Shown: positions 25,086-34,710 of the stretch, one piece after another
Position numbering within the stretch: the first letter of the stretch is position 1
How the letters are laid out: each line of letters starts with the position of its first letter
Assembly (NCBI GenBank): GCA_020002185.1
Contig: CM034543.1
Coordinates: 12,112,453 to 12,176,452, forward strand
DNA from: Paraescarpia echinospica
Lineage: Eukaryota; Annelida; Polychaeta; Sabellida; Siboglinidae
Length of the DNA: 64,000 bases
Direction of reading: 5' to 3'
Translations under genes and position numbers: made by a program
Notes under the pieces: model-generated
Told to the model about the DNA's origin: nothing
The model's input: only the letters and a program-made list of their open reading frames with translations
Database searches by the model: none

Positions 25086-25646
25086 TGTTGTTGTCTTGTG
25101 TTGTTTGTAGGAGGAGGAGGAAAATTGGCCGCTACTGGTAGATTTATTGAAGCATGCCAACGAACGACAACGAATGAGAGATCGTCGGGGGCTGGAACTA
25201 AGCAAGGAGAGCTTTGAACTATTAGCCGAGTCGGCCGAACAATATATAAGAGCGTTTTGGTTGGTCTATGAAGCAAGCCTATTTCGTAGTAGTTTGATGT
25301 ACTAACAGTTGTGCTTTTATATGCTTTAGGAAGTGCGCTGCGTACTCCAAAAAATGCTTGCAAACAACGAAAGGATTCGCGCTCAGTACGACGAGGTTGC
25401 GACGTTCGTAAGAACGTTGTTGGAACGGGGTGTGCCAGGGTCAGTAAAGATGGAGGAGAAGGAGGAGGAGGAGGAGGAAAAGAAGGAGGACTAATCATAA
25501 TAATGTGTTTGTAGGACGCTCTGATGCAACACACCAGACGTGAGTGTATGAGCGACTTCCTACACGCGTTGCTGACGGTGATTCGTAAAGAGTAGAACTG
25601 CTTTGTGCTGTAGGGTAGTGGCGGAGGAGTACGTGACGCTCACATA
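25079..25646 (+). other. Probable exons and mini-introns joining to the next gene, Polinton A
   Basis: Four open blocks each begin directly after an intron-like 3' end. Block starts are 25111 (after TGACTAAT and tttgtag), 25330 (after TACTAAC and tatgctttag), 25515 (after GACTAAT and gtgtttgtag) and 25614 (after tttgtgctgtag). Their peptides are helical and charged, for example 'NWPLLVDLLKHANERQRM' and 'EVRCVLQKMLANNERIRAQ'. A strong donor GTAAGA lies at about 25410. Block 4 leads into the frame ending at 26279, which has no ATG near its start. Donors for the first two introns are uncertain. Confidence 0.45.
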
Positions 25647-26279
25647 TTGGAGGCGATAATCGAGGAGGCGCTGGGCGACTGCTCGACCCGAACGCGCCCC
25701 CCTCCACCGACGTATATCGACAGCCTGGGGACGATGGGATGTTCGCCGTACTGGAGCGTATCGGAGGAGCTGGGGACGTGCCAACGGCAACTCGTCGTGC
25801 CGAGCCGGAGTCAGTTGGTCGGGCGTTACGAACGACTGGCGATGGATCTCGTCGCCGAGACTATCGGCGAAATGGTTCTGGAGAAGGCGCGGGATCATTG
25901 CGGGATATGCGAACCGAATGAAGGCTGCCCCTACGTTCACATGCCCGGCTATCGCGCGGGGCGGCCGAATCGCGTCTACATGCAACGTTTCGATAAGCCG
26001 GGCTGTATTGTGACGCGGTATTTCAACGGCGTCATGGAAACGTTCCTACGTCGTTCGCTCATCCCCTGTTTCACGAGACTAGTGCATATTCTACACGAGA
26101 CTACGGTGTCGATTTCTTCCGGTGATCAGCAGCTGCAAACGGGCCGTGCAGGAGATTTGTATTTGGTGCAGTTTGTGTCGAACTGGTTGTTGGGAACGAA
26201 TTGGCGCGATTATATGAATCGCGTGCAACTCGAGTCGGCCGTGCACACGTACGTGCAACGCCGGAGCAGACTGAAATGA
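25614..26279 (+). CDS. Polinton protein of unknown function with cysteine cluster, Polinton A
   Basis: About 221 residues if read from the acceptor at 25614; the first in-frame ATG is only at about 25734. A cysteine-rich segment 'CGICEPNEGCPYVHMPG' may bind metal, and the remainder is mostly helical ('FLRRSLIPCFTRLVHILHE', 'FVSNWLLGTNWRDYMNRV'). No family recognised. It lies between the SSB-like gene and polymerase B on the same strand. Lack of a good ATG is the main reason to think it is a terminal exon. The B copy differs at about three residues. Confidence 0.6.
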   Translation, partial: GSGGGVRDAHILEAIIEEALGDCSTRTRPPPPTYIDSLGTMGCSPYWSVSEELGTCQRQLVVPSRSQLVGRYERLAMDLVAETIGEMVLEKARDHCGICEPNEGCPYVHMPGYRAGRPNRVYMQRFDKPGCIVTRYFNGVMETFLRRSLIPCFTRLVHILHETTVSISSGDQQLQTGRAGDLYLVQFVSNWLLGTNWRDYMNRVQLESAVHTYVQRRSRLK

Positions 26280-26399
26280 ACGAACACTAGTAGAATAGAG
26301 AACATTTTATTATTTGCTTGCTATTGAAACAAAGGCTTCACGCTGTATTTGAATGTTGTAAGAGTACCGAATAAAACGTTGAAAATGTACTTTCCGTTT

Positions 26400-26615
26400 C
26401 CGAGTTACCTAGTTAAAAAAATTACCGCTAGTCGTACCACTAGTTAGAAAAAACCACCACATTCCACCGCTAGTTTCCGCTACAGATAGAAAAATTACCG
26501 CTCTTCCCGCTAGGGTTAGAAAAACAAAACCACCACACGCTACAGTTAGAAAAACCGTCACCGCATTCCACCGCTAGGGTTAGAAAAATCTTCCCGCTAG
26601 GGTGTACTTACCACC
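26400..26615. promoter_or_regulatory. CCGCTAG/TTAGAAAAA repeats upstream of polymerase B, Polinton A
   Basis: About seven degenerate units built from 'ccgctagggttagaaaaa', followed by CCACCA/CCGTCA runs. The 'ccgctag' word also occurs in the terminal repeats as 'accgctaggtggc' on the opposite strand. A TATA box follows. Likely promoter-proximal control elements of the polymerase. Confidence 0.55.
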
Positions 26616-26644
26616 ACCACCACCGCCACCGTCACCGTCGCCGT

Positions 26645-26650
26645 TATAAA
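26645..26650 (+). promoter_or_regulatory. TATA box of polymerase B, Polinton A
   Basis: TATAAA in 'gttataaatagcgacgc', 32 bp upstream of the ATG at 26682, giving a very short 5' leader. Confidence 0.65.
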
Positions 26651-26681
26651 TAGCGACGCTCGAAAAATATCATTAGAGAGA

Positions 26682-29600
26682 ATGCCACCACCATCACCTA
26701 CTAGATGGCAATGTCCGAAATGTGGGCGCTATTTCGCGACGCAATCGACGTTAGAACGACACGTAAAGAGTTCGAAAAAATGCGGCGACGAAACGCTATG
26801 CGTAAAACGTCGAGAGTGTCCAAAATGTGGCACGCTATACACCACGCGTTACGCTATGCTACGACATCTGAGGCTGCAGTGTGGCCGTTCGTCGCCACCT
26901 CCTAGTAGTAGTGAATCAGTGGTGGTGGAGGAAGAGGCCGCTAGGGCGCCGTCGCCCGACGATCTACAGCGTGTCGTAGACGAGCACCGGCGTAGCATAG
27001 AGACGTCGGTGGCGCGCGGCGTCATACAGTCGCGTTACAACTATCGTATGACCGCCTGTACGAGTACGCGCGTGCTCGAACCGCGTCTGAGGGAAATGTT
27101 TCGCGCGCAAAAGAACGCGTTTAAAATTAACGTAAGCTATGGTTTTGTATTACGCCACAAGGTGTCGGGTCGGTACCGATATTTTCATTCTTCGTGTAAC
27201 TGTTGCGGTCGCCTCCTCGAAACACCCGCCCTAGTTACCGATAGCCGTTCATTCGAACGATTCCTCGACGCCGTGCGCACTACCGACGTACTGCAGTACG
27301 CCATCGCGCAGCGTCCCGACTCGGGATGGATCGTCGAGCTCGTAACTAACGCCACCTACTTCGTGAACGTCATCATCAATCATCCTATCGGCTGCGTTGG
27401 CGTGACGACGCTTCCCGCCTACGTGCGCCTCAACAAGTCCATCGTGTCGTTGACGAACGATGATCGAGGTACGCCCTACGACGACCATCTGTGTCTCTTC
27501 CGATGCATCGCCCTTCACCTGCAAGGTCACCGACGAGGCGAAAGTATCCGCCATACGAACCGTTTAACGAAAGACGCTAAACGTCTGTACGCGCGGTATT
27601 GTCACGCCGAGCGCACGTCGGCCTCGAACGGCGTGCGCCTGAACGAATTGGATCGCGTGGAGACGGTTTTCGGCATCAACGTCGTCGTCTATCGTCGACT
27701 GACGAACGACGTCGCCGAACTAGTCCGTCGATCGTGCGAAGCGCACCCCACGACGCTGAACGTCAACCTGTACGAGTCGCACTTCTCGTACATAAGCGAT
27801 CGGCGCGCGTACACGAAAACGTACAAGTGCGGGAAATGCGGCAGCGTCCTCTGGCGGAGCGCGCACGATTTACGACGTCACGAAGCGACGTGCGAAGGCG
27901 GCGTTCGTCACGTGTTCCCCGGCGGCGTCTACCGACCGACGGCGTCCGTATTCGAGCGGCTCGACGACGAAGGCATCGACGTCGGCGACGACGACCTGCG
28001 CTACTACCCGTACCGCGCGACGTTCGATTTCGAGTGCTATTTCGCCGATAACGATCTGCCGACGGATAGCGACAAATGCCGCTGGATCGCGCGACACGAA
28101 CTGCTCAGCGTGAGCGTCGCGTCGAACGTGCCCGGTCACGAAGCGGCGCGCTGTTACGTCACGACCGGCGATTCGTCGGAACTCGCGCGTCGCCTCATCG
28201 ACGACCTGGAAGCGGTGAGCGCGGCGGCGTGCGCGATTCTACGTCCCCGCTACGACGCGACCTTCGAGGCGCTCGACGCGCTCGACGCCGACTGGCGGCG
28301 ACGATGCAACGACGACGCCGACGCGTCACCGTACGCCACTCTCGCCGACCGGCTGTGGACGTACCTTCGTCAAATGCCCGTATTGGGATTCAATTCGGGT
28401 AAGTACGACCTGAACGTCGTCAAAAAGTACTTGACCCCCCTGCTCATAACCGACGACGCGCAGCACACGTCGTCGGCGTTTACCATTAAACGTCAGAACA
28501 ATTACATGTGCCTGTCGACGACGACGTTGAAGTTCCTGGACATAACGAATTACCTCGCGCCCGGCGTTAGCTACGATCGCTTTCTGAAAGCGTACGGTTG
28601 CTCGGCAACGAAGGGCTACTTCCCGTACGAGCACATCGACGCGTTGTCGCGTCTGGACGAAACCGCCCTGCCGTCGCGCGAAGCTTTCTACAGCCAGCTG
28701 AAACGCGAGGGAATCTCCGCGGAGGCGTACGAGATTTGCGCGACGGCGTGGCGCGACGAGGGCATGACGTCGATGCGCGATTTTCTTGTGTGGTATAACA
28801 ATCGTGACGTGGCGCCGTTTCTCGAGGCCGTCGATCGCCAGTTCGCCTTCTATCGGCGCCGACGTATCGACATGTTCAAGGACGCCATCAGCGTACCGGG
28901 GTTGACGTTGTTGTACCTGTTCAACGACCTGCCGAAGTCGATCCATTTCTCGCTCTTCAACGAGCCGAACAAAGATCTGCGCCGTCTGCTGCAGGCGCAG
29001 ATCGTCGGCGGCCCGTCGATCATCTTCGCGCGCCACCACGAGGCCGACGTGACGTCTATTCGTGGCGGCGACGCGCCTTGCCGATCGATAGTAGGCTTCG
29101 ACGCAAGCGGCCTCTATCTATGGGCGATAATGCAGGAGATGCCGACGGGCTGGTATACGCGCCGACGCGCTGAGAACGCCTTTCGAGCGGAACGCGTGCA
29201 CCGCTACGGTCGTATGGCCGTGGAATGGTTGACGCGCGTGGAGGCGGAAACCGACGCGCGTATACGTCACCAGTTGAACGGACGCGAGAAGCGCATCGGA
29301 AAGCACCGAGTCGACGGCTGGTGCGCCGCCACGCGAACGGCGTATCAATTTCACGGCTGGTATTTTCACGGCTGCCCGACGTGTCAGGCGCACGTGACGA
29401 CGAACGCCGTCGACGGTCAACCGATGACGAAGCTGTACGCCGCGACGATCGCCGTGACCGCCTACCTGCGCCGTTTCGTCGACGAAGTCGTCGAAATGTG
29501 GGAGTGCCAGTGGCACGCCGTGCAACCGCCGGCGGTGCCGACGCCGCCCGACGCGTCACGATGGCAACCGCCGCCGACCGCCATTACGTTCTCGACGATA

Positions 29601-30831
29601 CTGGAGGCGGTGCGCGACGGCTCTCTGTTCGGCCTCGTGCAGTGCGATATCGCCGTACCGGAAGCGCTGCGCGACAAGTTCGCCGAGATGCAGCCGGTAT
29701 TCAAGAACGTCGATATCGTGCGCGACGATCTCAGCCCGTTCATGCGCGACTACGCCGAGTCGCACGATCTCCTCACGCGACCTCGTCGGTAGCTACTTCG
29801 GCGCGGCGATCGTGCTCGCGACGCCGCTCCTACGCTGGTATCTGGCGCACGGGCTCGTCGTCGAGCGCGTCTACCAGATCGTCGAGTACGCGCCGATAGC
29901 GTGCTTTCGCCGCTTCGGCGACGCGGTTTCGACGGCGCGCCGCGAAGGCGATATCGATCGCGACAAATCGATCATCGCCGATACCTTTAAACTTCTCGGG
30001 AACAGTTCCTACGGGAAAACGATTACACGCGTCGATCGGCACCGGGAAATCAAGTACGCGACGCCGGTCGGCGCGTCGATGCTCGTCAACAATCGGCGCT
30101 TCCGGCAACTGGACGTCGTCGTCGACGACGCGCTGTACGAGGTGGCGCTGAATAAGCGTAAAATCGTCTACGGCCTGCCGATACATATCGGCTATTTCGT
30201 ATTGCAGTACGCAAAATTGAGAATGCTGGAATTTTATTACGATTTCGTCGACGCCTACATTCCCCGTCCGCTCTTCCAGTACTGCGCTATGGACACCGAC
30301 TCGGCGTACATAGCCCTAGCCGGATGTGACGTCGACGCGCTCGTACCGGAAGAACGTCGCGAACACTACTTCCGGAATCGTTCGCTCTGGTTTCCGGCCG
30401 AATGCTGCGACGCGCACGTGGACGCCTACGTACGACGGCGCGTCGCCGGACTAGCGTGGGACGACGGCGCGGCGGCCTGCTGCGCGCGCCGACGCCTGTT
30501 CGATCGTCGAACGCCGGGTCTCTTCAAAGAAGTGTGGCGCGGCGACGGAATCGTGGCGCTGTGCAGCAAAACCTACTACTGCTTCGGCGGCGTCGCCGGT
30601 CCGAAGTACAGCACGAAGGGACTGAGCAAGCGACAGAACGCCGACATCGACGAGCACACCTTCCTCGCCGTACTGCGCGACCGTCGCAACGGCGTCGGCT
30701 GGAACCGCGGTTTCCAAGTGAAAGACTCGTCCGTGTTGACGTACGTTCAAGAGCGCGCGGCGTTGAGCTACTTCTACGCTAAACGCCGCGTGCTCGACGA
30801 CGGCGTCACTACGGCGCCGATACTCGTCTAA
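26682..30831 (+). pseudogene. polB: Protein-primed DNA polymerase B, Polinton A, frameshifted
   Basis: Replicates the linear element from its ends. Domains: two C2H2-like fingers ('CPKCGRYFATQSTLERH', about 10-35; 'CPKCGTLYTTRYAMLRH', about 46-67); an OTU-like stretch with 'DDHLCLFRC' near 267 and 'ESHFSYI' near 364; a third finger near 383; exonuclease boxes 'FDFECYF' (447), 'GFNSGKYDLN' (568), 'YNNRDVAPF' (704); polymerase motif A 'FDASGLYLWAI' (806), then motif B 'LLGNSSYGKT' and motif C 'MDTDSAY' in the second frame. Relative to B an 11-nt deletion near 29780 shifts the frame, so the protein ends at 29792 before motif B. The rest stays open from 29812 to 30831. Convergent with the late genes; AATAAA at 30954. 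Confidence 0.92.
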
Positions 30832-30960
30832 CTCGTAAACAACACTCGTCTAACTCGTAAACACTCGTCTAACTCGTCTACTACTAACCTAACCCCCACC
30901 ACCCCCCCTAGGGGTAGTTTCTGTATGTATGTATGTACGTATGTGTGGGTAATAATAAAC
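30832..30960. terminator. Convergent 3' region with ACTCGT repeats and poly(A) signals, Polinton A
   Basis: Short 'actcgtctaactcgtaaaca' repeats follow the polymerase stop. AATAAA for the polymerase is at 30954-30959. The signal for the late strand reads TTTATT at 30991-30996 on the plus strand. The two transcription units end face to face. Confidence 0.55.
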
Positions 30961-31479
30961 ACCAACAATTGTATACATCATTTGTTTGTTTTTATTTCTT
31001 CTACTATACAAGCGGTGGTATAATGAATGAGGTTTTAATAAATCGTGTACGAGACAGTCATTGTTCACCCTATCGGTGCCGAATAGGCTCTGGAACGTCG
31101 TCAACGGCATCCCGCGACATCGGAGGAGAAGGTAGGCGACGCAATATTGTCCGCACACGTTAGAGATGACGCTCTGCAGGCGCTTGTCGTTGTACGTCCA
31201 CGCGTCGCCGCAGTGGCGGCGCAGGAAGGCGCGGAAGTCGGCGAGCAGCGGCGGCAGACCGTACGAATCGAAGTACTCGCCTCGTCGGTCGGCGCCGACG
31301 TAGACGGCCACCCAGTGCTGTCCCGGTTCGACGCCATCGTCGGTGTTGCAAACGAAGGCCGTCGGGTAGGTGGCGCCGATGGCGGCGGTAAGTAGCGCGT
31401 CTTTAGGCACGACGCCGACGACGATACGTTTAGAGTACGTATCGAGTTCCAGACGACGCATCAGTTGAAACGTATCCAT
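30889..31479 (-). CDS. Adenain-like maturation cysteine protease, Polinton A, stop-loss
   Basis: Start at 31479 (MDTFQLMRRLEL). Adenovirus-protease type: 'QHWVAVYVG' carries the catalytic His, 'YFDSYGLPP' the acidic residue, 'NVCGQYCVAYLLLR' the oxyanion Gln and nucleophile Cys. It would cleave capsid and core precursors in the virion. The B copy is 149 residues; here the stop codon TAA has become TCA, adding about 47 residues from 3' sequence, including the poly(A) signal region. The catalytic core is intact. It follows the major capsid gene by a few bases on the same strand. Confidence 0.85.
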   Translation of the reverse strand: MDTFQLMRRLELDTYSKRIVVGVVPKDALLTAAIGATYPTAFVCNTDDGVEPGQHWVAVYVGADRRGEYFDSYGLPPLLADFRAFLRRHCGDAWTYNDKRLQSVISNVCGQYCVAYLLLRCRGMPLTTFQSLFGTDRVNNDCLVHDLLKPHSLYHRLYSRRNKNKQMMYTIVGVYYYPHIRTYIHTETTPRGGGGG

Positions 31480-31484
31480 ATTTA

Positions 31485-32786
31485 CTACCAGTCGTAAATG
31501 ACGTTCCGGTTCCGGTCGATCTCCATCACCGTCTCGAATTCCGCGTACACGACGACGTTCACCGGAAGCGGTAGCGCCGTCCCGAAATGCATATCGACGC
31601 CCACGCACCCCTGACGCACGACGTTGAAATGATCGCCGTCGCAACTGTCGGGGGTCAGGTCGAAACCGAAGATGCTGTAGCCGGCGCCGAAGTCCGTGCG
31701 CGATACGTCGTTCCCCTCGTCCTCGAACGCCTTTCCGCTCGCCTCGAAGAGATTCATGTAGCTCCGCACGAACCGGTTGTGCGGGAAGTCCGGCTGCAGC
31801 GGCTTGCTCGGTACCTGACGTCCGTCGACGACGAGCGACAGGAAGTTTATGTCGTTGTGACGCGCGTCGAACGGATTTCTAGTGTAGTCGCCGTTGTAGG
31901 CGACGTTATCGATCATCATCAGGAAGAGGCGTTTCGGAATCGCGTCCATGTACAGGTTCTCGTGCGTGTGCGATAGCGCACCCGCCGTTATCGAGAACGA
32001 TTTGCAGTCGACGCGACGCATCGGAAACTTAGCCGTTCCCAACGCCCACGCTTTGATATGTCCCATCTGGACGGCCGGGTTCAACTTCACTTTTCGCACG
32101 TGTAGTCGAATCGCCTGCAGCACGACGCGCCACCCCGGTACGGCTTGCGCGCCCGTGATCGAGAAGGCGTCCTTCGAGCGCACTATGCGCACTTTCGTGT
32201 CGACGCCGTCCGGTAGGTGTTTGTTTAACATAAACGCGTCGACGTGCACGCGTCCCATCATCTCCACCTCGTTGCTATCGGCCGTCGCGAAGCGTCGCGC
32301 CTCGAAACCGACGTTGGCGTTGCCGAGCGTGCCCATCCGTCCGGCGGTGTCTTTGTACCACAACGACGCCGTGAGATGCGAACGTTTCGCGTCGCTACCG
32401 TAACTTAGCAACGTCTCGAGGTAGGCCCGGTACGCGTACGTATTGGTCGACGGCGTCACGAGGGTGTTGTTCAGCTACACGTCGATTTGACTGATCATCG
32501 AATGCAGGAAATTGTTGACCGGCGCCACCGTGGCGGCCGCCGCCAGATCGGTACCGTCCCCCCGCGTCACTTTGAAGCGCACGTACAGTTGAATGCTCGC
32601 CAGGTCCGTATAGTCTTCGCCCGAACCCGGCACGAGGAACTCGATAGGGCCGCCGGCGTCGAGAGTCGTCAGCGGCTGGTAGACGGTCCAATGGCTACTC
32701 TCGATGCTCGTCTGCGTCACCGGTCCGCTGAACAGCTCCAGTTCGGCCTTCACGCCCTCGCACGTCGAGCCGTTCACGAACGCCAT
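31485..32786 (-). pseudogene. Major capsid protein (double jelly-roll), Polinton A, one nonsense codon
   Basis: Homologue of the Polinton/adintovirus hexon-like capsid protein, 433 codons. It forms the icosahedral shell. Landmarks include 'ESSHWTVYQPLTTLDAGGP', 'NTYAYRAYLETLLSYG', 'KRLFLMMIDNVAYNGDYTRN', 'NDINFLSLVVDGRQVPSKP' and 'NVVVYAEFETVMEIDRNRNV'. A single change makes codon 104 a TAG (32475-32477), while the B copy reads through. The rest of the frame is open. Residues 152-211 hold a cluster of ten differences from B. Confidence 0.9.
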
Positions 32787-32843
32787 GTCGTCCGTTCGAC
32801 GTCTTCCGCCTACTGACGACCGTCGCCGCTAGGCGTGCTCTCT

Positions 32844-33038
32844 TTATGCCGCTGCCGCCGCCGCGGCGTCGTCGGTGCGTTTTTTTCTTCCGTACGCGTC
32901 GAGTTGACTGAATATCGTATGCAGGATGACCGACGCCACCGCGGCCGTCGGATCTCCTCCGCGCGGCGTCACCACTATGAAGCGCACTCGAAGGTCCGTA
33001 TACGGCTGGTAGACGGTCCACTCGAGTGCGCGCTGCAT
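32844..33038 (-). CDS. Small frame derived from the capsid N-terminus, Polinton A
   Basis: 64 residues starting MQRALEWTVYQPYTDLRVRF. It reads like a compacted copy of the first 100 residues of the major capsid protein: 'WTVYQP', 'YTDL', 'VRF', a Thr-Arg/Pro-Arg-Gly segment and 'LHTIFSQLDAY' against 'LHSMISQIDV'. It ends in an alanine run. The flanking sequence repeats the 3' end of the pVI-like gene ('KRARLAATVVSRRK'), so a segment spanning gene end plus capsid start was tandemly duplicated. Open in both Polintons, so it may be expressed. Confidence 0.5.
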   Translation of the reverse strand: MQRALEWTVYQPYTDLRVRFIVVTPRGGDPTAAVASVILHTIFSQLDAYGRKKRTDDAAAAAAA

Positions 33039-33046
33039 CGTCGTCG

Positions 33047-33493
33047 TTACTCGTCGAATATGTCCGTTCGACGCGCTCTTTTCCGCCTACTGACGGTCGT
33101 CGCCGCTAAGCGCGCTCTCTTTACGCCGACGCCGCGGGGACGGCGCTGCTGCTGCTGCGTTTGTTTCTTTCTCTTCTTCTTCTTTGGCGGCGCCGCCTGC
33201 GGATTCAATAGGCCGTCGAGAAGTTCGGCGCCGGCCTCCTTCGCGCGCCTTTTTAGCGACTGTTTCAGATTGCCGCCGGCGACGACGTCGCGCGCCACGT
33301 GCATGCCGGTGTTGAGCGCTCGTTTTCCCAACGCCATCGCACCCCTCTTGATAAGCGGCATGGCGCTTCGAAACAGACTCCCGAAGAGATTACCAAGACC
33401 GTGACCTCGTTGACCCCGAGCGCCGACGAAGACCGGCAGCTGTCCGCCGACCTGACGAACGTAGTAGCCAACGTACGGGTTCTTCGACGACAT
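33047..33493 (-). CDS. Basic pVI/pX-like minor virion protein, Polinton A
   Basis: 148 residues. 'YVRQVGGQLPVFVGARGQRG' is followed by an amphipathic stretch 'LGNLFGSLFRSAMPLIKRG' and then highly basic tracts ('PPKKKKRKK', 'VSRRKRARRTD'). This fits the adenovirus pVI/pX-like core or membrane-acting proteins of Polintons, cut by the adenain-like protease; Gly-Gly and Gly-Gln-Arg-Gly spots are possible cleavage sites. Ends a few bases before the next frame. The assignment rests on composition and position. Confidence 0.6.
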   Translation of the reverse strand: MSSKNPYVGYYVRQVGGQLPVFVGARGQRGHGLGNLFGSLFRSAMPLIKRGAMALGKRALNTGMHVARDVVAGGNLKQSLKRRAKEAGAELLDGLLNPQAAPPKKKKRKKQTQQQQRRPRGVGVKRARLAATTVSRRKRARRTDIFDE

Positions 33494-33494
33494 A

Positions 33495-34397
33495 TTAAAA
33501 CAATTTCGATTTACAACGTCTGAAGTGAAGCGTCGTCACCACCTTCCCCTGCTCGAATGGTATCGGTTGGCCGTGATCGTCTCTTATATCGACTTCGACC
33601 TCGTCGAATTGATTCCGCATCAGCTTAACGTATTGCACGCGAACGAACGATTCCGAAACGACGTCACCGTTCTCACCGCGGACGGCGATGTTTCGAAGGA
33701 GCGGCGCGAACACGTCACCGACGACGCGCGGTTCCACGAGATCCGTGTACACGTACAGACTCTCGATGCCCGCCGACATGGTCACCTTATCGCGACCTTC
33801 GTACACGAACGTGTACGCGGCGGGCGACGTGCTGATGACGGGCCTCGCCGCCGGCGCGGGACCGTACGCGGACGAACTCATGATCGTGTTGCTATGGAAA
33901 CCTAGCACGTGCCTCAGACGGCTCGAATGAGGTATGATAAATTCGACACCCGCCGACATACGTAGCGTAAAGCGGTTAGAGACGGCGCAGTATTCTAGCA
34001 CGGCCTTGACCTTCCTGGTGTGTAATTTCTCTAGCGCCTCGTTGATGCTGTTCAACAACGTATAAACGTTGTGGTAGAAACCGTGAGGAATCGTCGTCTG
34101 ACGATATATCAGCACGGTCGCGCCGTCTTCGTCTATCTGCGTGTAAACACCCCGTTCGCCCGCCGCGCAAGTCAGATAGAAGTAGGACTCCTTCTCTCTC
34201 ATGTTGTACCACGTGTGCGGATACTGTACCGACACCGCGCCGCATTCCCACTCCCCCGACAGGTCGAAACGTCGCGGTAACGTCGTGACGTAGTGCGTCA
34301 ACGTATTTTCGGGGTGACGTTTCATAGACGCGTTGCTCGGCAGCGTCAGGTAAAAATCAGACGAGACCGCCATCGCGTTGTCGTCGACCGCCGACAC
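33495..34397 (-). CDS. Penton-type minor capsid protein, Polinton A
   Basis: 300 residues from 34397, or 292 if the second Met (34373) is used. Single jelly-roll vertex protein of Polintons. Landmarks: 'SSDFYLTLPSNASMKRHPEN', 'LTHYVTTLPRRFDLSGEWE', 'SLYVYTDLVEPRVVGDVFAP', 'LLRNIAVRG' and the C-terminal 'DIRDDHGQPIPFEQGKVV'. It should occupy the five-fold vertices with the major capsid protein forming the faces. Overlaps the 3' end of the membrane protein gene upstream. About 95% identical to the B copy by eye. Confidence 0.8.
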   Translation of the reverse strand: MSAVDDNAMAVSSDFYLTLPSNASMKRHPENTLTHYVTTLPRRFDLSGEWECGAVSVQYPHTWYNMREKESYFYLTCAAGERGVYTQIDEDGATVLIYRQTTIPHGFYHNVYTLLNSINEALEKLHTRKVKAVLEYCAVSNRFTLRMSAGVEFIIPHSSRLRHVLGFHSNTIMSSSAYGPAPAARPVISTSPAAYTFVYEGRDKVTMSAGIESLYVYTDLVEPRVVGDVFAPLLRNIAVRGENGDVVSESFVRVQYVKLMRNQFDEVEVDIRDDHGQPIPFEQGKVVTTLHFRRCKSKLF

Positions 34398-34710
34398 TCA
34401 TAGACGGACTCGGGAGCAGGTAACCGAGACAGCTGCTCAACAGCGCCGTCCACAGGTTGGAGTCACCTTGACCTTTCGTCAGATTGTATATACTAACGGC
34501 GATGACGAAGTACAGGACGACGACCTGACAGAGGAACACGATTTCGGCCTTAGGGCATTCGTTGCCGCAGATTCGCCATGGAACGGGTTCGGCGGCGGTT
34601 GTTGTTGTAGCGTCGATGGAGTCCGCGTTGTGCTCGTCGTCGACGACGGACGATTCGTCGGCGTTCGTTCGACGCTCGCCACTCGAGGTAGTTTCGTCGT
34701 CGACGCACAT
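34357..34710 (-). CDS. Two-helix membrane protein, Polinton A
   Basis: 117 residues from MCVDDE. The N-terminal half is acidic and Thr/Ser-rich. Then 'VPWRICGNECPKAEIVF' leads into a transmembrane helix ('LCQVVVLYFVIAVSIYNL') and a second hydrophobic segment 'LWTALLSSCLGYLLPSP'. I believe this CxxxC-plus-helix arrangement recurs in Polintons, but its job is unknown; a virion membrane or holin-like role is only a guess. Its end overlaps the penton start in another frame. Confidence 0.65.
   Translation of the reverse strand: MCVDDETTSSGERRTNADESSVVDDEHNADSIDATTTTAAEPVPWRICGNECPKAEIVFLCQVVVLYFVIAVSIYNLTKGQGDSNLWTALLSSCLGYLLPSPSMSVGGRRQRDGGLV

Noticed and set aside
27599..28402. Arginine-rich frames overlapping polymerase B on both strands (and mirror frames in 45-49 kb)
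   Set aside because: Shadow frames caused by the CGA/TCG-rich codon use; polymerase motifs identify the real frame.
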